Notes under the pieces: generated by a model
What the model saw: the letters and a program-made list of their open reading frames with translations, nothing else
Told to the model about the DNA's origin: nothing
Database searches by the model: none
Shown: positions 1 to 9,360 of the stretch, piece after piece
Layout: each line of letters opens with the position of its first letter
Numbering within the stretch: position 1 is the stretch's first letter
Origin: DATLNM01 sp035536775
GTDB taxonomy: Bacteria; Actinomycetota; CADDZG01; WHSQ01
Direction of reading: 5' to 3'
Assembly (NCBI GenBank): GCA_035536775.1
Contig: DATLNM010000026.1
Coordinates: 1 to 58,263 of the forward strand
Length of the DNA stretch: 58,263 bases
Translations under genes and position numbers: made by a program

Positions 1-285
1 GTCACAGATGCGAGCGACGATCGGCTCGTCCATCGCGAACTCGTTGCCCTCGGACAGAGTCACCAGGACGAAAGCGACGTGACTCCGATCGAGGGCATGA
101 GGGTCGAGGATCGCCGTGTATCCCGCGATCACCCCGGAACGCTCGAGCTTGCGGACGCGCTCGTGTACCGCGGGGCCCGAGAGACCGACCTCTTTAGCGA
201 TGGCCGCGTGCGGCATGCGGCCGTCCTGCCGGAGAAGCCGAAGGATGTGTCGGTCGATCGCGTCCACAGAGGGACCGGTAGCCAT
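1..285 (-). CDS. Lrp/AsnC-family transcriptional regulator (3' part cut by window edge)
   Basis: The minus-strand frame starting with ATG at 285 encodes an N-terminal winged helix-turn-helix of the Lrp/AsnC type: an opening VDAIDRHILRLLRQDGRMPH helix pair, then the recognition part around GLSGPAVHERVRKLERSGVI, then the first strand of the ligand-binding RAM domain (AFVLVTLSEG). About 95 residues are visible; a full family member has about 150, so the rest of the RAM domain lies outside the window. The family senses amino acids or related small molecules. The start codon lies in the loop of a perfect 12-bp inverted repeat, which also contains the only purine-rich stretch that could act as ribosome binding site. 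No neighbouring target gene can be named because the downstream side is missing. Confidence 0.85.
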   Translation of the reverse strand, partial: MATGPSVDAIDRHILRLLRQDGRMPHAAIAKEVGLSGPAVHERVRKLERSGVIAGYTAILDPHALDRSHVAFVLVTLSEGNEFAMDEPIVARICD

Positions 286-298
286 AGCTACCGGTCCC
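271..298. repeat. Perfect 12-bp inverted repeat around the Lrp-type start codon
   Basis: GGGACCGGTAGC (271-282) is followed by a 4-base loop and the exact reverse complement GCTACCGGTCCC (287-298). The ATG of the minus-strand regulator gene sits in the loop (283-285). On the mRNA this would fold into a 12-bp stem that hides the start region; on DNA it is a symmetric site of the size bound by dimeric regulators. Autoregulation is inferred, not shown. Confidence 0.8.
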
Positions 299-388
299 CG
301 TGGCGCGTCCGGCCACCTGCGAGGACGGTCCGGGGGGGAACCTCCATCGACAAGCGGCCTCGGTGCACGAAGTAGGCGTGCGGAACGA

Positions 389-523
389 TCACCTGACGCC
401 GCGCTCGAACGTTTCGCGGACATCGAACCAGTCGTGACCATCGCGGCTATTGCGCCCTAGACGAGCTGCCGCAACTTCGAAAGCGATGAGGCTTCCGGCG
501 AAGATAATGAGTCCTTCTGGCAT
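389..523 (-). CDS. 44-residue predicted membrane microprotein
   Basis: I chose the ATG at 523 because AGAGGTGG, a good ribosome binding site, stands about six bases upstream, and a credible promoter (565-594) lies just before it; a longer in-frame reading up to 679 would start upstream of that promoter. The product begins MPEGLIIFAGSLIAFEVAAA, a single hydrophobic helix from about residue 4 to 20, followed by a charged tail (RLGRNSRDGHDWFDVRETFERGVR in two parts) that would face the cytoplasm. I do not recognise the family. It stands alone between the Lrp-type gene and guaB3, with no sign of an operon. Confidence 0.6.
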   Translation of the reverse strand: MPEGLIIFAGSLIAFEVAAARLGRNSRDGHDWFDVRETFERGVR

Positions 524-564
524 AACTACCACCTCTTTCTTCGGCCTATAGCCGCAACAACCGA

Positions 565-594
565 AGATTACAGGCTCGTATTCCCCTCGGTCAA
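565..594 (-). promoter_or_regulatory. Promoter of the 44-residue microprotein
   Basis: On the minus strand TTGACC (589-594) and TAATCT (565-570) are separated by 18 bases. A transcript would begin near 557 and reach the ATG at 523 after about 35 bases that contain the AGAGGTGG ribosome binding site. Sequence reading only. Confidence 0.55.
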
Positions 595-709
595 CGATTC
601 TGAGGCGCCCCGACCAAACTCCAAAGAAATCCAAGCTCAAAAGGGACTTTAGCTTCACATCGAAAGCCAAACCAACCACTACAGGAGCGGTAGGTTCAGG
701 GGGGAAAGG

Positions 710-1870
710 CTAGGCGCCCATTCCTACGCGTTGGGATTGCTGGAGGGACTTGCCCTCGGTCTTGAGCGCCGGGGCGACCATGACTTCGGCCTTCTGGAAC
801 TCTTTGATGTTGGCGTACCCGCACGTCGCGAGGCTCGTGCGCAACGCGCCGAAGAGGTTGAGCCGGCCGTCGTTCTCGTGAGCTGGCCCGACCAGGATCT
901 CCTCGAGCGTGCCGAGGGTCGAGGTCTTGACGCGCGTCCCCCGCGGCAGTGTCGGGTGGAACGTGGCCATACCCCAGTGGTAGCCGTGTCCGGGAGCCTC
1001 TGATGCCGCAGCGAGCGGAGAGCCGATCATGACCGCGTCGGCGCCGCATGCGATCGCCTTGGCGATGTCACCACCGGTACGCATCCCGCCGTCGGCGATG
1101 ACGTGACAGTAGCGACCGGTCTCGTCGAGGTGTCGGATACGTGCTCCCGCCGCGTCCGCGATCGCCGTCGCTTGCGGTACGCCGAGACCGAGGACGCCGC
1201 GTGTCGTGCACGCAGCACCGGGTCCCACGCCGACCAAAACACCCATGGCACCGGTTCGCATCAGATGCAAGGCGGTCGAGTAGGACGCACAGCCTCCGAC
1301 GATGACGGGCAGGTCGTAGGTCGAGATGAAGCGCTTGAGGTTGAGAGGCTCCGAACGGGTCGACACGTGCTCGGCCGATACGACGGTCCCCTGGATGACG
1401 AGGATGTCGAGCTCGGCCTCGAGAGCGATCTTGTGCCACCGCTCGACGTGCTGTGGCGTCAACGAAGCGGCCGCGGTGACGCCGGCCTCCTTGATCTCGC
1501 GGATGCGCTTATAGATCAGCTCTTCCTTGACGTCTTCCTGGTAGAGCTTCTGCATCCGGGCGGTGGCCTCTTTGTCGGGGAGCGAGGCGATCTCCTCGAG
1601 GATCGAGTCCGGGTCCTCGTAGCGGGTCTGAAGGCCCTCGAGGTTTAGGACGGCCAGTCCACCGAGCCGACCGATCTCGATCGCGGAACGGGTCGAGACC
1701 ACTCCGTCCATAGCCGACGCCATCAGCGGGAGCTCGAAGCGGAACGCGTCTATCTCCCAGGTGATGTCGACGTCGTCGGGGTCGCGGGTCCGCCTCGAGG
1801 GAACGATCGCTATGTCATCGAAACCGTACGCGCGTCGACCGGATTTGCCGATGCCGATCTCGATCTCCAC
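710..1870 (-). CDS. guaB3: GuaB3-type IMP dehydrogenase family protein
   Basis: A 386-residue TIM-barrel protein of the IMPDH/GMP reductase family. The active-site loop GVGPGAACTTR holds the conserved cysteine (C221), and the phosphate-binding stretch IADGGMRTGGDIAKAIACG follows. It has no room for the CBS pair that canonical GuaB carries, and its length and start (IEIGIGKSGRRAYGFDDIAIVPSRRTRDP) match the GuaB3 paralogues that actinobacteria carry beside guaB. Whether GuaB3 proteins act as IMP dehydrogenase, GMP reductase or regulator is not settled from sequence. The start is GTG at 1870; TAGAGT lies six bases before it with no Shine-Dalgarno, so the mRNA may be leaderless. It follows gmd by 28 bases on the same strand and could also be read through from it. 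Confidence 0.9.
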   Translation of the reverse strand: MEIEIGIGKSGRRAYGFDDIAIVPSRRTRDPDDVDITWEIDAFRFELPLMASAMDGVVSTRSAIEIGRLGGLAVLNLEGLQTRYEDPDSILEEIASLPDKEATARMQKLYQEDVKEELIYKRIREIKEAGVTAAASLTPQHVERWHKIALEAELDILVIQGTVVSAEHVSTRSEPLNLKRFISTYDLPVIVGGCASYSTALHLMRTGAMGVLVGVGPGAACTTRGVLGLGVPQATAIADAAGARIRHLDETGRYCHVIADGGMRTGGDIAKAIACGADAVMIGSPLAAASEAPGHGYHWGMATFHPTLPRGTRVKTSTLGTLEEILVGPAHENDGRLNLFGALRTSLATCGYANIKEFQKAEVMVAPALKTEGKSLQQSQRVGMGA

Positions 1871-1898
1871 GCCGCTACTCTAAACCGTCGGCGTCCCG

Positions 1899-2915
1899 CT
1901 ACTCGTCGCGATCCTGGCGAACGAGCCGTCCCGCAAGCTCATCTTCGAGAAGTTGCTGGTCAGCATCGACCATAAGGTGGACGAGCTCGCGAAAAGTTGT
2001 GACCGGAGCCCATCCAAGAACGCGATTCGCCTTGGCTGCATCACCGCAGAGGTAGTCCACCTCCGAGGGACGGAAGTACCCGGGGTCGATCTCGACATAC
2101 TGCTCCCAGTCGAGGCCGGCATGCCCGAAGGCCTCGGCGCAGAACTCCCGGGGGGTGTGGGCCTCCCCCGTCGCGATGACGTAATCGTCCGGTTCGTCCT
2201 GTTGGAGCATGCGCCACATAGCTTCGACGTACTCGGGCGCGTAGCCCCAGTCTCTTTGGGCATCGAGGTTCCCCAGATAAAGCTTGCTCTGCAAGCCCGC
2301 CTTGATCCGTGCGACCGCGCGCGTGATCTTGCGTGTCACGAAGGTTTCCCCCCGACGGGGGCTCTCGTGGTTGAAGAGGATGCCGTTGCACGCGTAGAGG
2401 CCATGCGCCTCTCGGTAGTTGACGGTTGACCAATACGCGAACACCTTCGCGACGCCGTAGGGGCTCCGCGGATGGAACGGAGTCGATTCGTTCTGGGGTG
2501 GCGGAGCGGAACCGAACATCTCCGACGAGGACGCTTGGTAGAAGCGCGTCGAGACTCCCGACGCACGTATCGCTTCGAGCATCCTCACGGTCCCCATCCC
2601 GGTCGCGTCCGCGGTGTACTCGGGGATGTCGAAGCTGACCTTGACGTGGCTCTGCGCGCCGAGGTGATAGATCTCGTCGGGCTCGAGCTCACGCACGATA
2701 TTGACGAGCGAGCCAGAGTCGGAGAGGTCGCCGTAGTGGCCGCGATACCGGAGGTGGCCTTCGTGCGGATCCTCGTAGATCGCGTCGAGGCGGCCCGTGT
2801 TGAACGACGATGCCCGGCGGATCAGCCCGTGGACCTCGTAGCCCTTACCCAGCAGGAACTCGGCCAGGTAGGAACCGTCTTGGCCCGTGACCCCAGTGAT
2901 CAATGCCTTTTTCAC
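1899..2915 (-). CDS. gmd: GDP-mannose 4,6-dehydratase
   Basis: Converts GDP-D-mannose to GDP-4-keto-6-deoxymannose, the precursor of GDP-fucose, GDP-rhamnose and related sugars. This is a 338-residue extended short-chain dehydrogenase: Rossmann motif GVTGQDGSYLAEFLL at the N-terminus, SSSEMFG with the catalytic Ser/Thr region, YGVAKVFAYW giving the YxxxK pair, and the substrate loop RRGETFVTRKITRA. The frame stays open to 3065, but I start at GTG 2915 (VKKALITG) because the family begins exactly there. TATCCT stands seven bases before this GTG and there is no ribosome binding site, so a leaderless start is plausible. It is divergent from the transglycosylase-like gene at 3098 and precedes guaB3. 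Confidence 0.93.
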   Translation of the reverse strand: MKKALITGVTGQDGSYLAEFLLGKGYEVHGLIRRASSFNTGRLDAIYEDPHEGHLRYRGHYGDLSDSGSLVNIVRELEPDEIYHLGAQSHVKVSFDIPEYTADATGMGTVRMLEAIRASGVSTRFYQASSSEMFGSAPPPQNESTPFHPRSPYGVAKVFAYWSTVNYREAHGLYACNGILFNHESPRRGETFVTRKITRAVARIKAGLQSKLYLGNLDAQRDWGYAPEYVEAMWRMLQQDEPDDYVIATGEAHTPREFCAEAFGHAGLDWEQYVEIDPGYFRPSEVDYLCGDAAKANRVLGWAPVTTFRELVHLMVDADQQLLEDELAGRLVRQDRDE

Positions 2916-3097
2916 AGCGCCGAGGATAAAGCTTGTTGCACCTGTTACGCCTGTGGATTCCTGTTGATAAAGGTGTTCACAAGACCACGACACCAGCTTT
3001 TCGCGGCCGAAAACCGGTGGTACCGTGACGCCTCCCCTCCGGGCCCCCTGTCTGGGATGGCTCATGTGAGAAGGGCATCTACCTGAAAGGTGGCGGC

Positions 3098-3649
3098 TTG
3101 GAACGGCTTCATTTCGGCACGCGTGCGCGACAGAAAGCGCGGATCAAACGCGCATGGCTGTACGCGTGGATCGTGACCGTCGTAGCCGCGGCCGCCGGGA
3201 TCCCCGGCTCGGGTAACGCACTCGGTTTCTTCGACACGCTCACGGGAACCGCCGACGCCGGAGTGCTCTCCGCCGCCTCGACCGCGGTTGGTCCGAGTGA
3301 GGTGGCCGGCTTCCGCGGTGAGTTCCACAAGCGTCGCCACGAGCACGTCCACGTTCCAAAGATGCCCGCCGACTGGACCGAAGCCGAGATCATCGAGACG
3401 ATCTACGCGGCCGCAGGCGAGTTCGGGCTCGCTCCCAGTTACCTCTTGGGTGTGGCCCAGTGCGAGTCGACCCTCAATCCGCTCGCGTACAACAGCGGCG
3501 GTCCCGGGTACCACGGCCTCTTCCAGTTCGACTACATGACCTGGGCCGAGTTCGGATACGGCGACATCTACGATCCGCCCGCGCAAGCGCGCACCGCGGC
3601 CGAGCTTCTCGCTCTCGGCCACGTCAGCCGCTGGCCGAACTGCGCTTAG
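3098..3649 (+). CDS. Secreted or membrane-anchored lytic-transglycosylase-like protein
   Basis: 183 residues. A positively charged N-terminus is followed by a hydrophobic segment (about 20-37), a spacer with a His/Lys/Arg-rich patch (77-88), and a C-terminal lysozyme-like SLT domain (about 93-180). The expected catalytic glutamate is E123 in AQCESTLNPLAYN, and YHGLFQF (138-144) matches the G-L-x-Q-x core of the fold. The likely role is cleavage of peptidoglycan glycan strands outside the membrane. The start is TTG at 3098 preceded by AAAGGTGG. The 182-bp divergent gap with gmd holds an inverted repeat TTTTCG-CGGC-CGAAAA (2998-3013); I found no riboswitch there. thiC follows after 19 bases. 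Confidence 0.8.
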   Translation: MERLHFGTRARQKARIKRAWLYAWIVTVVAAAAGIPGSGNALGFFDTLTGTADAGVLSAASTAVGPSEVAGFRGEFHKRRHEHVHVPKMPADWTEAEIIETIYAAAGEFGLAPSYLLGVAQCESTLNPLAYNSGGPGYHGLFQFDYMTWAEFGYGDIYDPPAQARTAAELLALGHVSRWPNCA

Positions 3650-3668
3650 TTCCCCGTATGCTGGCCGC

Positions 3669-5453
<1,785 letters not shown>

Positions 5454-5957
5454 GTGCCTGAAGCCCTTCTCATCACGGGAACCATCGGGGCGGGCAAAAC
5501 CACAGTTGCGAAAGCGATCGGAGAGCTCCTCGGCGCGCGCGGCATCCCCACGGCCGTCATAGACCTCGACTGGCTCGGCTGGGTTCACGCCGTAGAGAAA
5601 CCGCCGGCCAAGTTGATCTCTGAGAACCTCGCGTCGATGTGGACCACCCTTCGTGGCCACGGGGTCGAACGGATCGTAATGGCGCGCGCCGTCCGAACCC
5701 TCCCTGAGATCACCGCCATCCAGGACGCGGTGTCGCCCGCAGCGCTCCGCGTGGTGCGCCTCGAAGCCTCTGCCGAAACGATCTACGAGCGCCTGCGGGC
5801 GCGTGACACGGGAGCCGAGCTAGAAGAACACCTCGCCCAGGTCCCGACCTTCTCGGCCGAGCTCGACGCAGCAGGCCTCGAAGAGCTGACGATCAGTAGC
5901 GAGGGAGCGCCGGCCGACGTCGCAGCCATGATGATCGACGCACTGGTCTGGGCCTAG
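5454..5957 (+). CDS. Small P-loop nucleoside/nucleotide kinase-like protein
   Basis: 167 residues starting at GTG 5454 directly after the thiC TGA, so translation is probably coupled. Residues 6-16 (ITGTIGAGKTT) form a Walker A loop; VIDLDWLGWVH resembles the acceptor-binding region of adenylylsulfate- and shikimate-type kinases; a lid with YERLRARDTG follows. I cannot name the substrate. Its position suggests a role linked to thiamine or HMP phosphate metabolism, although the classical HMP-P kinase ThiD has a different (ribokinase) fold, so the link is inference only. The gene ends 11 bases before the convergent GNAT gene. Confidence 0.75.
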   Translation: MPEALLITGTIGAGKTTVAKAIGELLGARGIPTAVIDLDWLGWVHAVEKPPAKLISENLASMWTTLRGHGVERIVMARAVRTLPEITAIQDAVSPAALRVVRLEASAETIYERLRARDTGAELEEHLAQVPTFSAELDAAGLEELTISSEGAPADVAAMMIDALVWA

Positions 5958-5968
5958 CGCAACCGGTG

Positions 5969-6391
5969 TTAGCGCGCCTTGAGGAAGTGGTGGGTGTGGC
6001 CGGGGTCGGTGGGGTGGTCGCCTACTCGTTCGAAGTAGGCGCGCACTTCGTCGGGCATCGAGTCGAAGTCAACCTCTGAGAAACCGAAGTGGCTATAGAA
6101 CGCGATCTTGTCGTCGTGGCAGCAGAGGTAGAGGGTGCCGCCCTTGGCGTTCATCGCGGCCTGGATGACGCGCCGGCCGATGCCCTCGCCTCGCCGCCTC
6201 TCGGCGACGAGGACGTCGTCGACGACGACGGTCTCCGGTGCCACCTCGACGAGCCGGACGCACCCGACGATCCCACCGTCACGCGCGACGTAAGACAACC
6301 CTTCACTTACATCTGAGTCCGTGTTGCCGTGCGCGCCGAGGAACTCCGCGAGGTCGGCCTTGTCATGACGCGATGCCCGCGTGATGAACAT
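5969..6391 (-). CDS. GNAT-family N-acetyltransferase
   Basis: 140 residues with the GNAT order: N-terminal strand-helix, central strands ending in VVVDDVLVAERRRGEGIGRRVIQAAM, where RRRGEGIG is the acetyl-CoA pyrophosphate loop, then GTLYLCCHDDKIAFYSHFGFSEVDF, with the typical Y-x-x-x-G-F motif near the C-terminus. The substrate is unknown. The ATG at 6391 follows the stop of the PHP-domain gene without any gap, so it is the last gene of the sat-to-PHP series. Confidence 0.85.
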   Translation of the reverse strand: MFITRASRHDKADLAEFLGAHGNTDSDVSEGLSYVARDGGIVGCVRLVEVAPETVVVDDVLVAERRRGEGIGRRVIQAAMNAKGGTLYLCCHDDKIAFYSHFGFSEVDFDSMPDEVRAYFERVGDHPTDPGHTHHFLKAR

Positions 6392-7288
6392 CTACGAGCG
6401 CACCTTCGTGAGGCCTTCGGCGATCGACTTGATCGCCGGGAGGACGTCGTCGGGCACGGTCACCCCGTGCTTGCCACCGGGCAGCCCCCGGTCCGGTCGC
6501 ATGTCGCCGTGATAGTCGCTGCCGCCGCTAACTACGAGGTAGTGCTTCTCTCCGAGGGCCCGGAACGGGGCCTGCTCGTCGGCGGGCAGGTCGCCGTGCC
6601 AGCCCTCGATGCCGCGTAACCCCGCCTTGCAAAGCGCCGACACGAAGTCTTCGATCTCAGCTTCGTTGAGGTGCAGCGTGAACGGATGCGCGAGTACAGG
6701 CACCACTCCCGCGCTGAGCATCAGTTGGATCGCTTCTGCCGGCGAATAGAGCTTGCGCGACAGGTAACCCGGCGCGCCCTTCGCGAGCCAGCGGTCGAAC
6801 GCGTCCTGGTAGTCGGTCGCCGCTCCGTTGCGCACGAGCACAGCGGCGAAGTGTGGACGCCCGATCTGTGCGCCCGGCCCCCCGGCCTCGGCCTCGACCT
6901 CCTCGAACGTGATCGACACACCAAGTTCTTGAAGCTTCGCGACCATCCGTTCGTTGCGTCCGGCGCGCGCCGCCTGCAGCTCGGCGAGCGCGGCGGTCAA
7001 AGGATTGGGCCCGGCTGGGATGCAATACCCGAGCAGATGCATCGTCGGACGCGCCGAGGGTGTGAAGCCACGTGTGGCGAGATCGTCGACATCGCAGGAG
7101 ATCTCAACTGCCCTGATGACCTCGACACCGGCCTCGAGGCCTGCCTCAACCGCCTCGTCGCAGCCGGAGTCGTTGTCGTGGTCGGTGACGGCGATCGCGT
7201 CCAGACCGGCAGCGGCAGCCTTACGAACGAGCTCGGTAGGGCTGTCGCCGCCGTCGGAGACGGTCGTATGGGTATGTAGATCGATCAT
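6392..7288 (-). CDS. PHP-domain phosphoesterase (TrpH/YciV type)
   Basis: 298 residues. The N-terminal metal ligands are in IDLHTHTTVSDG (H5, H7, D12), with VTDHDND and the later GSDYHGDMRP motifs completing the PHP site. The length and the inserted region after residue 95 fit the TrpH/YciV branch, whose studied members remove the 3'-phosphate from nucleoside 3',5'-bisphosphates or degrade short RNA. Here it lies downstream of sat and cysC, which make PAPS, so hydrolysis of the by-product pAp is an attractive but unproved role. It begins 42 bases after the cysC stop and abuts the GNAT gene. Confidence 0.85.
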   Translation of the reverse strand: MIDLHTHTTVSDGGDSPTELVRKAAAAGLDAIAVTDHDNDSGCDEAVEAGLEAGVEVIRAVEISCDVDDLATRGFTPSARPTMHLLGYCIPAGPNPLTAALAELQAARAGRNERMVAKLQELGVSITFEEVEAEAGGPGAQIGRPHFAAVLVRNGAATDYQDAFDRWLAKGAPGYLSRKLYSPAEAIQLMLSAGVVPVLAHPFTLHLNEAEIEDFVSALCKAGLRGIEGWHGDLPADEQAPFRALGEKHYLVVSGGSDYHGDMRPDRGLPGGKHGVTVPDDVLPAIKSIAEGLTKVRS

Positions 7289-7330
7289 CGACCGAGGGGG
7301 CTAGAAAGCGCGGGGCCGGGAAGCGCGGTG

Positions 7331-7876
7331 CTAGGCCTCGAGGTACTTGAGCTCGACGAGCTTGTCGATCACCTTCTGAGCCGACTGCTCGACGTCCTCG
7401 TCCGCGGTCGCGCAGATGACTTCGGCATTCTCGGGTGCCTCGTAGGGGTCGTCGATACCGGTGAAGCCCTTGATCTCGCCGGCACGCGCCTTGGCGTAGA
7501 GCCCCTTGGTGTCGCGCTCCTCGCAAACTTCCAGGGATGCATCGGCGAAGACCTCGACAAAGTCCTTGATCATGACGCGGGCCTCGTCGCGGATCGCGCG
7601 GTAAGGCGAGATCGCGGCGGTGATCACGAACGTGCCGTTGCGCTGAAGAAGGTGGGCAACGAATGCGATCCGGCGGATGTTCGTGTTGCGGTCTTCCTCG
7701 GAGAACCCGAGACCCTTGGAGAGGTTCTCGCGCACGACATCTCCGTCGAGGATCTCGACGGGCACGCCCGCCTCGGCCAGCTTCTCCTCGACAACGTGAG
7801 CGATCGTCGTCTTACCCGAGCCCGACAGACCGGTGAACCAAATGACACAACCGCGCTCGCGATTCGCCTGCTTCAT
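7331..7876 (-). CDS. cysC: Adenylylsulfate (APS) kinase
   Basis: Phosphorylates APS to PAPS. 181 residues from ATG 7876, chosen because AGGAGG stands seven bases upstream; the open frame continues further upstream but that part runs through the preceding intergenic region and gene. The P-loop is GLSGSGKTT (16-24), the APS-binding stretch is DGDVVRENLSKGLGFSEEDR, and AAISPYR gives the conserved active-site Ser-Pro-Tyr-Arg. No GTPase subunit (CysN) is fused or adjacent. Preceded by the AlkP-superfamily gene after about 30 bases. Confidence 0.95.
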   Translation of the reverse strand: MKQANRERGCVIWFTGLSGSGKTTIAHVVEEKLAEAGVPVEILDGDVVRENLSKGLGFSEEDRNTNIRRIAFVAHLLQRNGTFVITAAISPYRAIRDEARVMIKDFVEVFADASLEVCEERDTKGLYAKARAGEIKGFTGIDDPYEAPENAEVICATADEDVEQSAQKVIDKLVELKYLEA

Positions 7877-7905
7877 CGAAGACCTCCTCTTGTGAGACGG
7901 AACGG

Positions 7906-9357
7906 TTATGACAGCGCGCTCTTGCCGAGCGCGCCTTGTGCAGGATCGATGCCGAACAGGTCGAGGATCGTGCAGTGCACATCCCACAGGTGCAGACCCT
8001 CACGCGTACCCGGTGCAACGCCGGGAGCGTTGTTCATGATGAAGATGCCGTACTCGGCGTGGTTGGCCTCGTCCGGCCCGGTGTCGTTTTCGAACGTGTA
8101 GATCGTTTCGTGACCGAGCGATCCCACCGAACGCCACCTCAAGCCCCCGAAGATCACGATGAGGTCGGGCGCGACGCCGTTCTGCTTGGTGTAGATGTCC
8201 TCGGGCTTGAGCGCCTTGTTGCCCATGAGGTTGCCCTCGTGGTCGACCATCGCCTCGATCTTTGTGATGAGCTCGTCACGCACACGGTCGTAGTCGGCAG
8301 CGGGGATGATGCCGTTCGGCTCACGTCCCTCGACGTTCAGGAAGAGACGGCCGTAGTAGCCGCCGTCGCCCCACGCCGTGGTCTTCGACCAGTCGATCGT
8401 CATCTTGTTGATCGGCGTGATCTCTGAAGGCGTCGGGTCGGAGAATGCGAGATAGCCCTCGTTCTGCAACCACTCGTTGAAGCAGGCGCCGCCGATCATC
8501 GCTTTGGCACCGTGATCCGAGACGACGAGAACAGTCGTGTCTTCGTCTGCGTACTTGCCGAGGAGGTCGCCGATCTTCCCGTCGAGATAGCGGTAGTAGT
8601 CGCGCAGGGCGTCTTTGTGCGGGTTATCGGGCTCGAAGCGAGGGTGGTCTGGATCGATGAAGCTCCAGATGCCGTGGTTCAACCGGTCAGGACCCATCTC
8701 GACCATGACGAAGAAATCCCACGGCTTGTTCGCCAGCAGATAGTCGGCAGTCTTGAAGCGCTGCTCGGTCATCTTGTAGGCCTCGTCGATGATGTACTGC
8801 GTGTTGTCCGTCCTGAAGTTGCGGATGTCGAAGATGTAGTCACCGACGTTGCTCTCGAGCTCCGCCTTCAGCTCTTTGGGGTACGTGTAGTCGGCCTCGT
8901 TGTTCGGCGTGAGGAAGCAGCCGATCTGCACGCCGTTCAGCGCCTTGGGCGGGTAGGACGGCGGAACCGACATCACGATGCAGTCCTTGCCGGCCTCCGA
9001 CAGGATGTCCCACACGGTCGGCTCCTTGACGGCCCATGAGGTTGCGAACGCGAGACCGTCGTATGTGTGGTCCTTGCGGTTACGGAACCCGTAGATGCCG
9101 AGCGTGCCCGGGTCCTTGGACGTCATCATGCACATCCACGCAGGAACGGTGATCGGAGGCGTGATGGACTCCATCGGCCCCCACACACCGTTCTCTTTCA
9201 GCTTCGTGAGGTTGGGGATCTCGGACGCGTACTCGTCGAAGATGTGCTCGGGCGGCGCGCAGTCGAGCCCGATGACCATGACTTTGCGGCCGCCGCTCGC
9301 TTTCGGGGATGCCGCTTCGTCCTCGCTCGTCTTCTTCAGCTTGTCGAACAGGCCCAT
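7906..9357 (-). CDS. AlkP-superfamily phosphodiesterase/phosphohydrolase (COG3379-like)
   Basis: 483 residues without signal peptide, so probably cytoplasmic. After a variable 23-residue start the chain reads VMVIGLDCAPPEHIF (metal ligand D32), TPPITVPAW (probable nucleophile T70), TSKDPGTLGIYGF, MVEMGPDRLNH (D224, H228) and VVSDHGAKAM (D281, H282), the spaced metal ligands of the alkaline phosphatase superfamily. The architecture fits the predicted phosphohydrolase/phosphomutase group with type I phosphodiesterase-like sequences. It sits three bases after sat and just before cysC, so its substrate is probably linked to APS/PAPS or to a sulfated or phosphorylated product; the exact reaction cannot be read from sequence. 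Confidence 0.85.
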   Translation of the reverse strand: MGLFDKLKKTSEDEAASPKASGGRKVMVIGLDCAPPEHIFDEYASEIPNLTKLKENGVWGPMESITPPITVPAWMCMMTSKDPGTLGIYGFRNRKDHTYDGLAFATSWAVKEPTVWDILSEAGKDCIVMSVPPSYPPKALNGVQIGCFLTPNNEADYTYPKELKAELESNVGDYIFDIRNFRTDNTQYIIDEAYKMTEQRFKTADYLLANKPWDFFVMVEMGPDRLNHGIWSFIDPDHPRFEPDNPHKDALRDYYRYLDGKIGDLLGKYADEDTTVLVVSDHGAKAMIGGACFNEWLQNEGYLAFSDPTPSEITPINKMTIDWSKTTAWGDGGYYGRLFLNVEGREPNGIIPAADYDRVRDELITKIEAMVDHEGNLMGNKALKPEDIYTKQNGVAPDLIVIFGGLRWRSVGSLGHETIYTFENDTGPDEANHAEYGIFIMNNAPGVAPGTREGLHLWDVHCTILDLFGIDPAQGALGKSALS

Positions 9358-9360
9358 CGG

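Noticed and set aside
2916..3097. Cyclic di-AMP (ydaO-type) riboswitch before the transglycosylase-like gene
   Set aside because: Such riboswitches often precede cell-wall hydrolase genes, but the conserved segments are absent and the gap is short.
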